DNA of 33,698 nucleotides. Source: Pseudomonadota bacterium. Lineage in GTDB: Bacteria; Pseudomonadota; Gammaproteobacteria; Acidithiobacillales; Acidithiobacillaceae. Below are positions 14,956 through 23,403 of this stretch, piece after piece. Location of the stretch: the NCBI GenBank assembly GCA_021840785.1, contig JAKBXD010000001.1, forward strand, positions 1 through 33,698. The letters run 5' to 3'. Made by a program: the position numbers and the translations under genes. The notes below the pieces were generated by a model. That model was given only the letters and a program-made list of their open reading frames with translations, made no database searches and had not been told where the DNA came from. Every line of letters starts with the position of its first letter. Position 1 is the first letter of the stretch.

Positions 14956-16712
14956 TGACTTGGTGGTTTGAGAAAGCCCCGGAGCGGCTGGAGTTCGAGC
15001 TCCGGAAGTTGGAGGATGCCGGATTCTCTTATTCCATTACGGACGACGGAAAGGGGTCCGGCCTGCTTAAGCTTCGGATTGAGTATCGGGACTGGGAGGA
15101 TGACCAGGAGCCCGGGCGGTTGCACTACTTAACGGCGACCTTTCCGCCCAGCTACCCAGCGTCCCCATTCGAGATACTGGCCTCGACGTTTCCTCCAGGG
15201 GTTCACATCAATCCAGAAAGCGGTTTGTGCCTGCTCCAGGACCCCGGTAATAACTGGGACGGCTCTCGTGACTTTCTCGCCGCGTTTCTGCTTTGCCAGG
15301 TAAAGGATATTCTGCGCGCCCACCATGGTGATGAGACCGTTTTCGAGGCGCAGGAAGGATTGCGACAGACCGGATATATTAGGTATCAACCTGGGAGCGC
15401 GATGCTTATCGGTGACTGGGACGTGCCGCCCGAAATCGACCGAGGATATTTTTGCTGGCGCCGCTTCCCAGCCGATCCACTTAATCGCTTTGTGCGCGGC
15501 GCCGTGACGCACCTCAAAACGGCCAACAATAAGACCATTGGCGAATTGGCCATGGGAAAGTTCTGGACGGATTGGCTTCAGAATGGCGCTGAGCTGTCCG
15601 GTCGGTGGGTGCGTCTTCCTGCAATACCGAAGGGCTCTGACCCACTGGAAGAAGCGCGTGCTGTATGGCCAGACATTGCGAATATGATCGGTTCTCCCGA
15701 TCTAATTGGTTTGTTAATCCCGGAGGAGAAAGAGAAGGGCGGGGAGTTAATTGATAATTGGGTCTTTGTTCTTCGGGTGAGCGCCCAACACGAACAGACA
15801 AACCAGCAGGGTACGGTCCTTTTTCTAGTACGAGCCGAGCAGTTTTCGGAAGAAACCAAGTGGAGCAGGGCACCGCGAGCGATCCCGATCGGTGCCAAGA
15901 AGGCTCTTGTGGTCGGGCTCGGAGCTATCGGAGCACCGTTGGCGTGGCAGTTGGCGCGGGCAGGGATTGGTGATCTTCGGTGCGTAGACTACGAATCTGT
16001 GCAGATCGGTAACGTCCCACGCTGGTTATATGGTATGGCAATGATCGGCGATAGCAAGGCCAGTTGTGTCGCAGCGAACCTGCAGCAACATTATCCGCCG
16101 CTACGCGCAGAAGCTATTGAATACTGCGTCGGGGCGGTGGATGCTTCTCCCGCAACCTACGGCCGATTCATGGCCGCCTTGGATGAGGTGGATATCGTCG
16201 TTGATGGCACCGCGGAAGTTTCGGTGAACCGACATCTGGAGGAGTTGGCGCGAGAGAGAGGAATCCCCTATGTGTGGGCGTACGGGTCCAACGGTGGTTG
16301 GGGTGGAGTGGTTGGTCGTAGCGTTCCAGGACGCACCAGCGGTTGTTACGAGTGTTTCCAGTACCGGATGCTTGATGCGGTAAACGCATTGGCGGGCGGT
16401 AGGCCGGTTCCGGAACGTGCGATTGAGCCGCCGCCGGCGGAAGATCTTCCGGATGTCCAACCGGTCGGATGCTTCCACCCGACCTTTCGCGGCACCGGTT
16501 TCGATATGGACCAGGTGTCGCAAATGGCGGCAAGGCTGGTTGTGGCCACCCTTTGCTTGGACGCGCCCCCCGAGTCGGACAGTTATCCAAATTTCCCCTG
16601 GGACGTAGCGGTACTGTCCCAATGGGACCCGGAGACTGGTTTGCCAACCGTGCCGAACTGGACCACTTATTCCCTTGAGCGCCACCCCGATTGCCAGCAC
16701 CATGACGATTGA
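14955..16712 (+). CDS. E2-E1 fusion enzyme (ubiquitin-like conjugation, Cap2-like layout)
   Basis: ATG 14955 overlaps the upstream stop (TGATG); a TTG at 14952 is the alternative. The 585-residue protein begins with an E2-like fold: FPPSYPASPFEI (63-74), then VHINPESGLCLL (83-94) with His84 and the presumed catalytic Cys92, then W101. After a linker of about 180 residues comes a ThiF/E1 domain. It has nucleotide loop GLGAIG (321-326), CVDYE (343-347), NVPRW (353-357, the N and R of the E1 active site), VVDGTAE (415-421), a CYEC pair (464-467), and GCFHPTFRGTG with Cys506 as the likely E1 cysteine. The same domain order is known from Cap2 of type II CBASS. All key residues are present, so it is probably active. 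Confidence 0.85.
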   Translation: MTWWFEKAPERLEFELRKLEDAGFSYSITDDGKGSGLLKLRIEYRDWEDDQEPGRLHYLTATFPPSYPASPFEILASTFPPGVHINPESGLCLLQDPGNNWDGSRDFLAAFLLCQVKDILRAHHGDETVFEAQEGLRQTGYIRYQPGSAMLIGDWDVPPEIDRGYFCWRRFPADPLNRFVRGAVTHLKTANNKTIGELAMGKFWTDWLQNGAELSGRWVRLPAIPKGSDPLEEARAVWPDIANMIGSPDLIGLLIPEEKEKGGELIDNWVFVLRVSAQHEQTNQQGTVLFLVRAEQFSEETKWSRAPRAIPIGAKKALVVGLGAIGAPLAWQLARAGIGDLRCVDYESVQIGNVPRWLYGMAMIGDSKASCVAANLQQHYPPLRAEAIEYCVGAVDASPATYGRFMAALDEVDIVVDGTAEVSVNRHLEELARERGIPYVWAYGSNGGWGGVVGRSVPGRTSGCYECFQYRMLDAVNALAGGRPVPERAIEPPPAEDLPDVQPVGCFHPTFRGTGFDMDQVSQMAARLVVATLCLDAPPESDSYPNFPWDVAVLSQWDPETGLPTVPNWTTYSLERHPDCQHHDD

Positions 16713-17256
16713 GTTCGTCGATGAGGTGCTATGGCTTCCGGAATCCCTGCAACAGGAACAGATTCTGAGGGATATCGCCGCTCATTATCCGAACGAAACG
16801 GGCGGGATGTTGTTGGGGTACGTAAACGGCAACCATAGGGTTGTCACGGCGCTCATCGACGCCGGACCAAATGCAGAACACGGAAGCTATCGCATGTTGC
16901 CGGATAACGTTTATCAGCAGGTGAAGTTGCTGGAGCACTTTGAGAATACGAACGGTCGGGAGTCCTTTCTTGGTGAGTGGCACTCCCACCCAGAATCGGC
17001 TCCAATGATGAGTCGGACTGATCGTTGGACCTTGCACCGCGTCACCATACAAGGAAAGCACCTTCCGGCTTTGCCGGTGATGATGATTGCCGGCGTTGAC
17101 ACCAGTGACCAAGCCCGACCATTTCGGGCTTACCGCCGGCGGGATATCTCGCGGCGATTGTGGCCAGACGCGCGCCACTTCGTGGAGTTTTCCGTTCGTT
17201 TATATCAGGGAAAAACACCGGAGATTCTCAATAGCTCTGAAGCTGATGTTTCCTAA
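16702..17256 (+). CDS. JAMM/JAB-domain isopeptidase (Cap3-like)
   Basis: The start at ATG 16702 overlaps the E2-E1 gene by 11 bases; an in-frame TTG at 16675 is less likely. The 184-residue protein holds a complete JAMM zinc site: Glu32 in NETGGMLLG, then EWHSHPE (92-98) with His94 and His96, Ser104 and Asp107. This gives the E...HxHP-x6-S-x2-D pattern. Such enzymes remove ubiquitin-like tags or mature modifier C-termini. In type II CBASS, Cap3 cuts the conjugates made by Cap2. Coupling to the E2-E1 fusion strongly suggests that it reverses or controls conjugation here. No zinc ligand is missing. Confidence 0.85.
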   Translation: MTIEFVDEVLWLPESLQQEQILRDIAAHYPNETGGMLLGYVNGNHRVVTALIDAGPNAEHGSYRMLPDNVYQQVKLLEHFENTNGRESFLGEWHSHPESAPMMSRTDRWTLHRVTIQGKHLPALPVMMIAGVDTSDQARPFRAYRRRDISRRLWPDARHFVEFSVRLYQGKTPEILNSSEADVS

Positions 17257-17271
17257 CTGAATGGTCGAACT

Positions 17272-18993
17272 ATGCTCCAAATAGTCAGCGGCAAATTTTT
17301 TGATACCAACATGTGCTACGAGACACTGCACCGTGGCGTCTACTTTACGAATTACCAGACGCTCGATGATGCTCCCATCACGATACCGATCGGGTGCTTG
17401 CTGCCCTCTACTGGGCTAGGAGGATCGGTCAGAACAGTTACCTATGAGCTTATGGAAAAGATTGAATGGGAGACGCCAAGCCCCGGCGTTCTGATTTCAA
17501 CGGGCGGTGCAGAACTCGTCGAGAGTCTTGCAGACGTTCTCTCTTTTGTCTTGAGGGTGCTCTGGAGTCCAGAGGCTGACCTGGTTCGTCGTCTTACGGC
17601 AGAAAGCAGCTTGGGGGCGAGCAGCCGAAGGCATCCGAAAAATACCATTCGGCGAGTTTTCGATGTTCAGGTGATGTCGCGGCCAGGCGACGGTCGGCTT
17701 ATAAACGAATTTCTTTTGGCCCTGATTGGGCTGGAGCGGGCCTCATATGAAGGAGCAATCCGTGCGATCCGGCGCTATGTGACGGCCACGCATCGCATTG
17801 TGGACGACACGAGCCTTGCTTACGCGCTTTTTGTTATGTCCATTGAGGCGCTTGCTCAGGCGACGGATGCCCCTATGGCAGCCTGGGAAGATTATGATGA
17901 AATCAAGCGTGAAAGGATCGACAACGCTCTTGATGGCGCACCAGGGGACATGGCGGAGCGCGTTAGATCTGCGGTGTTAAGGAACGAGCATGTTGCTCTT
18001 GGCCGCCGGTTTCGGAGCTTCGCGATAGACCATCTGTCGCCTGCGTTTTTCCGCGATGAAGCTGAGGGTGCCATCGCACCTATCAGCCGGACGGACCTCG
18101 AGACGGTGCTCAAACGGGCTTATGAAATCCGGTCGGGCTATGTGCATCGCCTAAAGAGCCTGCCTAAACTGCTTGCGGAACCTTTCCATCACTCGGAAAC
18201 ATTTGAAATCGATGGCCAGCCAACCTTGACCTTCGAAGGTCTCGCGCGTTTGGCAAGGCACGTCATCATTCAATTTGTGCAACGTGCTCGCAAGGTCGAG
18301 CATGAGGATTTCCACTGGCGCGCGGCCCTTCCGAACCTCATGACGGCATCTCTTGCTCCGCAATACTGGATCGGTCGACCCGAAGAATACACGGTGCGCA
18401 CCGCGCGCATGTGGTTGAAGCATTTTTTGACTCAGGTGACGGCGGTATTGCTGGGCACATTAGGCGCTACCCTGACGGACCTCAGCGCAGTTCTCGGCAA
18501 AATTGAGACACTGGATCTTGACAATGTAAAGCCGCATGACCGTCGGCCCATACTGGCTCTCTACCATCTCTTTCTGTCCCTGGCAGACTCAGCTTATCAG
18601 CGAACCCAGCATCAGGAGTTGATTGAGCAGTACCAGGCTGACTTCGCTAGTCCAAGTGTCGAGGAGTTAGTCGTCTGTCTCGTGACCAAACGCGAATTCG
18701 CGTGGCAAGTCGATCAGATTGAGGAGTTGCACACCGTCTACCATCGCGAGAGGCATCATAAGGATGCCCTACCGCTGGGGCGTGTGCTGGAGGCCCTTTT
18801 TACCCTTAGGCTGGCGGAAGCCAATAGGGCTGCCGATCGCAATCACCGGGCATGTGAGTTGATAAGCTTCGCAGTCGAGGCTTATCCAGGTCATAGCGCG
18901 CTGCGCGCCCTGGAAATGAATCTTGGGGAAGAACCGATCAGTCCGATCATGGCCTACGAAATTCTGTTCGGGAAAAAGCCGGAGGCTGCATGA
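17272..18993 (+). CDS. HEPN-like protein, candidate effector of the conjugation operon
   Basis: This 573-residue protein starts at ATG 17272, 16 bases after the JAB stop, with a weak ribosome-binding site. Residues about 180-295 look like an ApeA-type HEPN domain: a hydrophobic helix (LAYALFVMSIEALAQ, 182-196) and, near the end, KRAYEIRSGYVHRLKSLP. There Arg287 and His292 form the R-x4-H motif of HEPN ribonucleases. The N-terminal 170 residues are mixed alpha/beta, and the C-terminal 250 are helical, perhaps TPR-like (AYQRTQHQELIEQY, LEALFTLRLAEANRAADRN). No other family is recognised. As the last gene of the E2-E1/JAB operon it may be the toxic effector, or the target of modification; both are inference. 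A 114-bp stretch (17842-17955) recurs at the window's right edge. Confidence 0.65.
   Translation: MLQIVSGKFFDTNMCYETLHRGVYFTNYQTLDDAPITIPIGCLLPSTGLGGSVRTVTYELMEKIEWETPSPGVLISTGGAELVESLADVLSFVLRVLWSPEADLVRRLTAESSLGASSRRHPKNTIRRVFDVQVMSRPGDGRLINEFLLALIGLERASYEGAIRAIRRYVTATHRIVDDTSLAYALFVMSIEALAQATDAPMAAWEDYDEIKRERIDNALDGAPGDMAERVRSAVLRNEHVALGRRFRSFAIDHLSPAFFRDEAEGAIAPISRTDLETVLKRAYEIRSGYVHRLKSLPKLLAEPFHHSETFEIDGQPTLTFEGLARLARHVIIQFVQRARKVEHEDFHWRAALPNLMTASLAPQYWIGRPEEYTVRTARMWLKHFLTQVTAVLLGTLGATLTDLSAVLGKIETLDLDNVKPHDRRPILALYHLFLSLADSAYQRTQHQELIEQYQADFASPSVEELVVCLVTKREFAWQVDQIEELHTVYHRERHHKDALPLGRVLEALFTLRLAEANRAADRNHRACELISFAVEAYPGHSALRALEMNLGEEPISPIMAYEILFGKKPEAA
17842..17955 (+). repeat. Source copy of a 114-bp perfect duplication
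   Basis: Bases 17842-17955, inside the HEPN-like gene (from codon 191 on), are identical to 33585-33698 at the right window edge, in the same orientation. The match is broken on the left by the end of the IS256-family element and on the right only by the end of the window. Confidence 0.95.
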
Positions 18994-19077
18994 TGAGTGC
19001 CCATCAAGCTGCGGATCGGTGTCCAGTCCTGCCACCACAGGCTGTTTTGTGCTGCCCTTGCCCCCGCCGAACCTTGC

Positions 19078-19101
19078 AAAAAAGGTAGCCCGCAGGCTGC
19101 C
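19078..19101 (-). terminator. Rho-independent terminator of the minus-strand gene
   Basis: On the minus strand, GGCAGCC (19101-19095), a 4-base loop and GGCTACC (19090-19084) form a seven-base stem with one mismatch, followed by six T residues (19083-19078). It lies 29 bases past the stop of the gene at 19130-20857 and would also separate that transcript from the converging HEPN-like operon. Confidence 0.6.
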
Positions 19102-19129
19102 CAGTGGTCCATCTATCCGGGGAATGGAA

Positions 19130-20857
19130 TCAGTGCCGCATACCGGGTGCGGGATGGTAACCCGGCAGTGGAGCGGAGGAGGCCGCAGGCGCTTCGGTGT
19201 GTGCGCGGCTCGGCGCGGTTCCCATTCCCTGCTTGATGACAATAGCCTGTTCCGTGCCGACGATGCCCAGCCATTGCCCGAGGCGCTGCAAGCCGCTTTT
19301 CACGCGATCCCAAAGCGACCCGCCAGATTCCGGATCTGGTAGTTTTTGGATGGATTCCTCGACAGCCCGCAGGCGATGTTTGGTGATGGATTCCCAGGAG
19401 CGCCGCTCGTCCTCCTGAAGGTGATGGGCCTGGGTCTGTACGGCATCCACATGCCGCTCTATTTTCAGCGCGCGTTCCTGCACCCGCTGAAGGCCTTTCC
19501 GCAGGTCCGGCGTCTTCTGCAGGAGCGCGGCGATGGCGGCCTTTTGCTGATAGGTCGCTTTTTCCAATCCGTCCGGGCTCATCCTGCGCACTACGTCCAT
19601 CATGGGGTGTTGGGAGAGTTTCCATCCTTCTTTTTTCAAATCGGCCAGGTGCTCATGCAAGGCGCTGAATGCCTCGCGCGCCTTGTCGGCCTGGCTGGCC
19701 TGTTCCTTGGCGCTCTCCGCGGCCTGGTGATCCGCTTTCGTGGGGATCAGCCGCTGGGCGATCTGGGCAAGGAGTCCCGGGGAGCGCATCACGACGGTTT
19801 GTGCTTGCACCGGGGCGCGGGGCTGCTGCTGCCCGGGGGTCTGACTGCTCCCGGTTGGTGATGCGGCGGGGCGGTTATTCTGGGTCGTAGGGGCGGGACC
19901 GGGCGGCGGCGTTGGCGATGGATCCCCAGCATCCTTGGCGAGGGCTTCCGACAGAGGTTTGTTCGGTGCATCTTCGGGCAAGGGACGCGGATCAACCATG
20001 GCTTGCAGCGCCTTTTCCTCCGCATCCCGCTGTGCCGCCAATGCGGCGGCCTGTTGATCGTCAGGGAGGTCCAGCGGCGGGGCCGAAGAGGCTTTTGGAT
20101 CTTCGGCAGCATGAGCCTGTTGCAGGCTTTCCCACTCGGCCTCACTCATCGCGGGCGGCACATGGTCCTGAGTTTCGGCGGAAGGCTGGACACTCGCTGG
20201 CGCCGATGCTTTCTCGGGGCCTGGCGTCTCTATGGCGGGTATCAGATGCAAGCCGAGCATGCTGGCCTCATAGGCGCGCGTCGTATCCAACCAGCGCGCG
20301 AAGTCGCCCCGCTGGTAATCATTGTCCCCGCGGAACTGGAATACGCTACCTTCTCCGCCCGGGGTAACCCCGTCCTGGCGTTCCCGGCGCAGTACCGCGA
20401 CGCTTTCCAGTAGTGCAGGGTCCAGACGGTCCAGCCGCCCCTGGGTCATGGCATGTTCCAGGGCAAGCGCCTGTTCGGCAAAAAGCGCCGTCTCCTGCGC
20501 GATCTCCGTGGTGCGGTGGAGTTGGATATCGCGCAGATCCGCAAACTGGTCCGCATGCGACAGGGATCCGGCCAGGGCGGCGTAGCGGGTAACCAGGGCG
20601 TTGTCAGCGATGAGTTCCGGTTGCCGGTCCCACTCGTTCAACCGGTTCAACACCGATCCCGGCCACCAGGCATCGGAACTGGCCGCGAAGAGTTTCTGGG
20701 TCCCTTCGTTCTGCCGTTCCGCGCTGGTCAGTTGCGGCCAGAGCGATAGCGCCTCCCGCCAAGCGGGGAGGTGTTCCAGCCGATCGAGATAGACCGGGGG
20801 TTCCCGGGCGGTGAGGTCTTTGGCGTGCCGCCGCAGCTGATCCAGGACTTGGCTCAT
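19130..20857 (-). CDS. Large hypothetical protein of the conjugative element, coiled-coil rich
   Basis: ATG 20857 is chosen over 20869 because GGAG sits seven bases before it. The 575-residue product has a helical N-terminal part (to about 220) and a Pro/Ala/Gln-rich disordered middle (about 225-365). A charged helical C-terminal half follows, with long coiled-coil-like runs (AESAKEQASQADKAREAFSA, VQERALKIERHVDAVQTQAH) and a hydrophobic-basic segment near WDRVKSGLQRLGQWLG. There is no catalytic motif or signal peptide. It is transcribed away from the second transfer operon. Such proteins often belong to the relaxosome or regulate transfer, but I do not recognise the family and assign no function. 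Confidence 0.6.
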   Translation of the reverse strand: MSQVLDQLRRHAKDLTAREPPVYLDRLEHLPAWREALSLWPQLTSAERQNEGTQKLFAASSDAWWPGSVLNRLNEWDRQPELIADNALVTRYAALAGSLSHADQFADLRDIQLHRTTEIAQETALFAEQALALEHAMTQGRLDRLDPALLESVAVLRRERQDGVTPGGEGSVFQFRGDNDYQRGDFARWLDTTRAYEASMLGLHLIPAIETPGPEKASAPASVQPSAETQDHVPPAMSEAEWESLQQAHAAEDPKASSAPPLDLPDDQQAAALAAQRDAEEKALQAMVDPRPLPEDAPNKPLSEALAKDAGDPSPTPPPGPAPTTQNNRPAASPTGSSQTPGQQQPRAPVQAQTVVMRSPGLLAQIAQRLIPTKADHQAAESAKEQASQADKAREAFSALHEHLADLKKEGWKLSQHPMMDVVRRMSPDGLEKATYQQKAAIAALLQKTPDLRKGLQRVQERALKIERHVDAVQTQAHHLQEDERRSWESITKHRLRAVEESIQKLPDPESGGSLWDRVKSGLQRLGQWLGIVGTEQAIVIKQGMGTAPSRAHTEAPAASSAPLPGYHPAPGMRH

Positions 20858-20894
20858 CGGAGTCTCCATTCAGAAAGGGATCTGACAGGGTAAT

Positions 20895-20991
20895 AGGAGC
20901 GCGCACCCCATGCGCCCCGTCGGACATGCCCGGTTCCGTTCGTTCTCCCGTGGCGGCCCTATAACCTCTGCAAGACATTCCGACCGCAGGA
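20895..20991 (+). promoter_or_regulatory. Candidate promoter in the divergent intergenic region
   Basis: The region between the divergent genes starting at 20857 and 21002 holds TATAAC just before 20966, a fair -10, with GTTCGT 16 bases before it as a poor -35. It would drive the second transfer operon. The match is weak and rests mainly on position. Confidence 0.25.
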
Positions 20992-21001
20992 GGTAATGAA
21001 C

Positions 21002-21355
21002 ATGAAACGATTCGCGCCCCGCAAGGGGATGCACTCCTGCAAGGGGATGGTGTTGATTTTGGTGCTCGCGATGGGTCCCGTGGCCGCGCAGGCCGCGATC
21101 GTGACGGGGAGCGCACCGATCACTGGAATCGCCCTGTCCAGCCTCGCCGGCCAATCAGGTTTCTTCCGCATCGGCCCCGCCCTGCCGATGCATGCACCCG
21201 CGCAGGGCATGGGATCCACCCGGGAGTCGCATTCCACGCAGGGATCGCACCCTGCGAAAGGGTCGTCCGCTGCCAAGGGCCCGTCCCCTGCCAAGGGCTA
21301 CACCGCCGGATTGCCCGTCTTCCATGATGACTACTGCGAGCAGTATGGCTGCTGA
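21002..21355 (+). CDS. Small exported protein with PAKG-like repeats
   Basis: AGGAGG just before 20995 fits ATG 21002 better than ATG 20996. The 117-residue product has a basic N-terminus and a hydrophobic core (GMVLILVLAMGPVAAQA) with an Ala-x-Ala cleavage site near residue 31, so it is probably exported. The mature part has a degenerate repeat (HPAKGSSAAKGPSPAKG) and ends in DDYCEQYGC with two cysteines. No family is recognised. It is the first gene of the second transfer operon and may be an envelope component. Confidence 0.5.
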   Translation: MKRFAPRKGMHSCKGMVLILVLAMGPVAAQAAIVTGSAPITGIALSSLAGQSGFFRIGPALPMHAPAQGMGSTRESHSTQGSHPAKGSSAAKGPSPAKGYTAGLPVFHDDYCEQYGC

Positions 21356-21368
21356 TCAGGAGGAAGCG

Positions 21369-21689
21369 ATGCATCCCGATATACCGGATGATGACAGCCA
21401 CGCCGCACTGGCGGATTCCCTTTCCACGCTGCAATCCCTGCCGGATGACCAGCGCGGGGACTTCAAGACCCTGGCGGCCTATGCCCTGGTCGATGTGGCC
21501 CTGTCCTTTCAGAAACGCTGGCGGCTGGCGCGCACGGTCCCGTCCGGGGGGAGCGCGGCGGCACGCAGTGTGGCTAAGTCCGAAGGGGACGCCCTGTTGA
21601 TCCTGCAACAGGTCGAGCAGATGCGGCAACCGGAGATCACCCGGATGATCGAGAAGGCGTTGCAACTGCAACCGGAGGCGGGGGTATGA
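21369..21689 (+). CDS. Hypothetical 106-residue helical protein of the transfer operon
   Basis: The frame is open from 21192, but AGGAGG before 21367 and the end of the preceding gene at 21355 favour ATG 21369. The product begins MHPDIPDDDSHAALADSL and is acidic to neutral and helical, with no signal peptide or membrane segment. It ends in an ATGA overlap with the next gene. The function is unknown; a small cytoplasmic accessory protein is the simplest reading. Confidence 0.5.
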   Translation: MHPDIPDDDSHAALADSLSTLQSLPDDQRGDFKTLAAYALVDVALSFQKRWRLARTVPSGGSAAARSVAKSEGDALLILQQVEQMRQPEITRMIEKALQLQPEAGV

Positions 21690-22150
21690 AGCGCCGCGGA
21701 CACCGGTGGTACTGGATATTACCGCTGACGGCTTTGCTCACCACGCCCGATGCACTGGCGTGTGACTGTGCGAATTGCCAGGCCGCGCAGGCGGCGGCGA
21801 TGCAGCAAGCCCTGACCCAGATCGATGCGCAAAAACCCATTCCGGCCAACAGTTTGACGCATGTCTACAAGAACGTCGCCTGCGAAAACCAGCTCGGCAA
21901 CTACGGGACGATGCTCGATGAGCTCGGCCAGTTGCTGGGCAGCGTGAACGGCGGCAGCCAGATCGTTCAACTCCTGCAAACGCTGTTCGGTTCCGCCCAG
22001 AGCGCGTGCGGCGGCACGGGCGGCACCGTCGGCAGCAATACTACCGCCGTGCAATGGACACCGCTCACGAACCCGTCCGCAGTCCAGAATGCCATCAACG
22101 ATGCCCAGGGAGGCGCCGGCAATGCGAATTTCCAGAATCTCTTCCAATAA
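21686..22150 (+). CDS. Exported cysteine-containing protein of the transfer operon
   Basis: This 154-residue protein starts in an ATGA overlap. It has a signal peptide (MKRRGHRWYWILPLTALLTT, cleavage near ALA-C) followed at once by CDCANC. The first Cys after the leader could even be lipidated, although the lipobox is poor. Two more Cys (NVACENQ and SACGG) suggest disulfides. The C-terminal half is Gly/Asn/Gln-rich. It overlaps the TraW-like gene by 29 bases. The family is not recognised; a periplasmic or outer-membrane component of the type IVB apparatus is likely from context. Confidence 0.55.
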   Translation: MKRRGHRWYWILPLTALLTTPDALACDCANCQAAQAAAMQQALTQIDAQKPIPANSLTHVYKNVACENQLGNYGTMLDELGQLLGSVNGGSQIVQLLQTLFGSAQSACGGTGGTVGSNTTAVQWTPLTNPSAVQNAINDAQGGAGNANFQNLFQ

Positions 22151-23393
22151 GACCCTATTGGTGGCGGCGGTGGCCCTCGCGCTGGGAATGCCCCTGGCCT
22201 GGGCCGGAACGCCGGGAGCGGTAACGGGAAATCCCGTGCCCGACAGCGGAGCCAGTTTTGGCAACTGGGGCGGGAGCATCACCTACCTGGGCAATCCGCC
22301 CTATTCCCGGTACATCCCCTCCACGTCGGGGGTCGCTGGCCAGGTGCAGTGCTATCCCGTCGGGGAAGGCGGCGGCTGCACCAACTTCTTCACGGGCGGC
22401 GGCGGCTTTGCCTCCCAACAAAACATCCAGGCCTTGGGGCACCAGATCCGCGCCGACATCTCCTGGCTGGGCTATACCCTGTCCCGCAACATCCGCAACG
22501 CCAGCACTGCCCGGGCCATGGCCAAGGAACAGGCGAACAGCCAGATGCCTGCGAATGTCCCATGCTCGGGCAGTTCGGCGCAGAGCCTGTCGTCTTCGGT
22601 GGCCGGTGCGAACGGGGCCTTTGGCGATGGCAATCCCATTTCCGGCGCACAGTCCGTGGCGCAATCCGCGGCGGCGGGTCTGACTGTGCTGCACGCCACC
22701 GCCGGGCCAGACAAGTCCTGGAACCTCCACAACCTGTATTTTTGCAGCCAGGTCGAGGCAGGGGAGGGGATCTGCGACCAGCCGACCACGGTGGATCCCA
22801 ATGCGGACATCGCCGGGACCACGCTGCTCGGCACCCACGGACTGCAGGCACCGCAGAATCCCAAAATGGATGCCATCGCCAGGGCGGCGCTCATCCACAA
22901 TCTGACCGACACTCTGCCGGTCCGGGTGCTGAACAAGAACACCTACCAAACGCCGGCCGGCAAGGCTGCGGTGGGCATGAAGCTGTCCTATGCCGCGCGC
23001 ATGAGCCTGGCGCAAACCACGTTGCGCCAGATCGCCGCGCTGCACACGCCTATTTACGGCCTGGGGCAATCCCTGGATCGATCGCTGCAGCACTTGGGCG
23101 TCCAGCTTCCCAAGAATGCCTCCCTCGATCAGGTCTTTGCCTATGAGTACCGGGGAGAAGTGGGCAATCCGCAATGGTATCTCGACATCGCCAAGCTCTC
23201 CGGGGCCGCCCTGCAGCGCGAGATCGTCCTGCTGCTCGCGCAGAACCTGCAATACCAGTACATCGCCTTTCAGGAGCGTACCCAGCTCGCCGCGCTGGAG
23301 GCGGCACAACTGGCCCAGCAGACCGAAGTCGAATATCGCCCCGTGGTGAACACCATGAACCGCATCACCGCTAACAACGGCGGCAATCAATGA
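22122..23393 (+). CDS. TraW-like periplasmic conjugation protein
   Basis: ATG 22122, with AGGGAGG before it, is preferred over the in-frame ATG 22089. The 423-residue protein has a clear signal peptide (NKTLLVAAVALALGMPLAWA, then G). A Gly/Ser-rich N-terminal part with several Cys follows, then a helical C-terminal half (AARMSLAQTTLRQIAALHTP, EIVLLLAQNLQYQYIAFQER). It lies upstream of dotI/traM-like and dotA/traY-like genes. The size and the exported helical layout recall TraW of R64-type systems, but this is based on context rather than a diagnostic motif. Confidence 0.55.
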   Translation: MRISRISSNKTLLVAAVALALGMPLAWAGTPGAVTGNPVPDSGASFGNWGGSITYLGNPPYSRYIPSTSGVAGQVQCYPVGEGGGCTNFFTGGGGFASQQNIQALGHQIRADISWLGYTLSRNIRNASTARAMAKEQANSQMPANVPCSGSSAQSLSSSVAGANGAFGDGNPISGAQSVAQSAAAGLTVLHATAGPDKSWNLHNLYFCSQVEAGEGICDQPTTVDPNADIAGTTLLGTHGLQAPQNPKMDAIARAALIHNLTDTLPVRVLNKNTYQTPAGKAAVGMKLSYAARMSLAQTTLRQIAALHTPIYGLGQSLDRSLQHLGVQLPKNASLDQVFAYEYRGEVGNPQWYLDIAKLSGAALQREIVLLLAQNLQYQYIAFQERTQLAALEAAQLAQQTEVEYRPVVNTMNRITANNGGNQ

Positions 23394-23403
23394 AGGAGCC
23401 TGC

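Noticed and set aside
14803..18993. Calling the cargo operon type II CBASS
   Set aside because: The E2-E1 and JAB genes fit Cap2 and Cap3, but no CD-NTase and no known CBASS effector is encoded; the neighbours on both sides are transfer genes.
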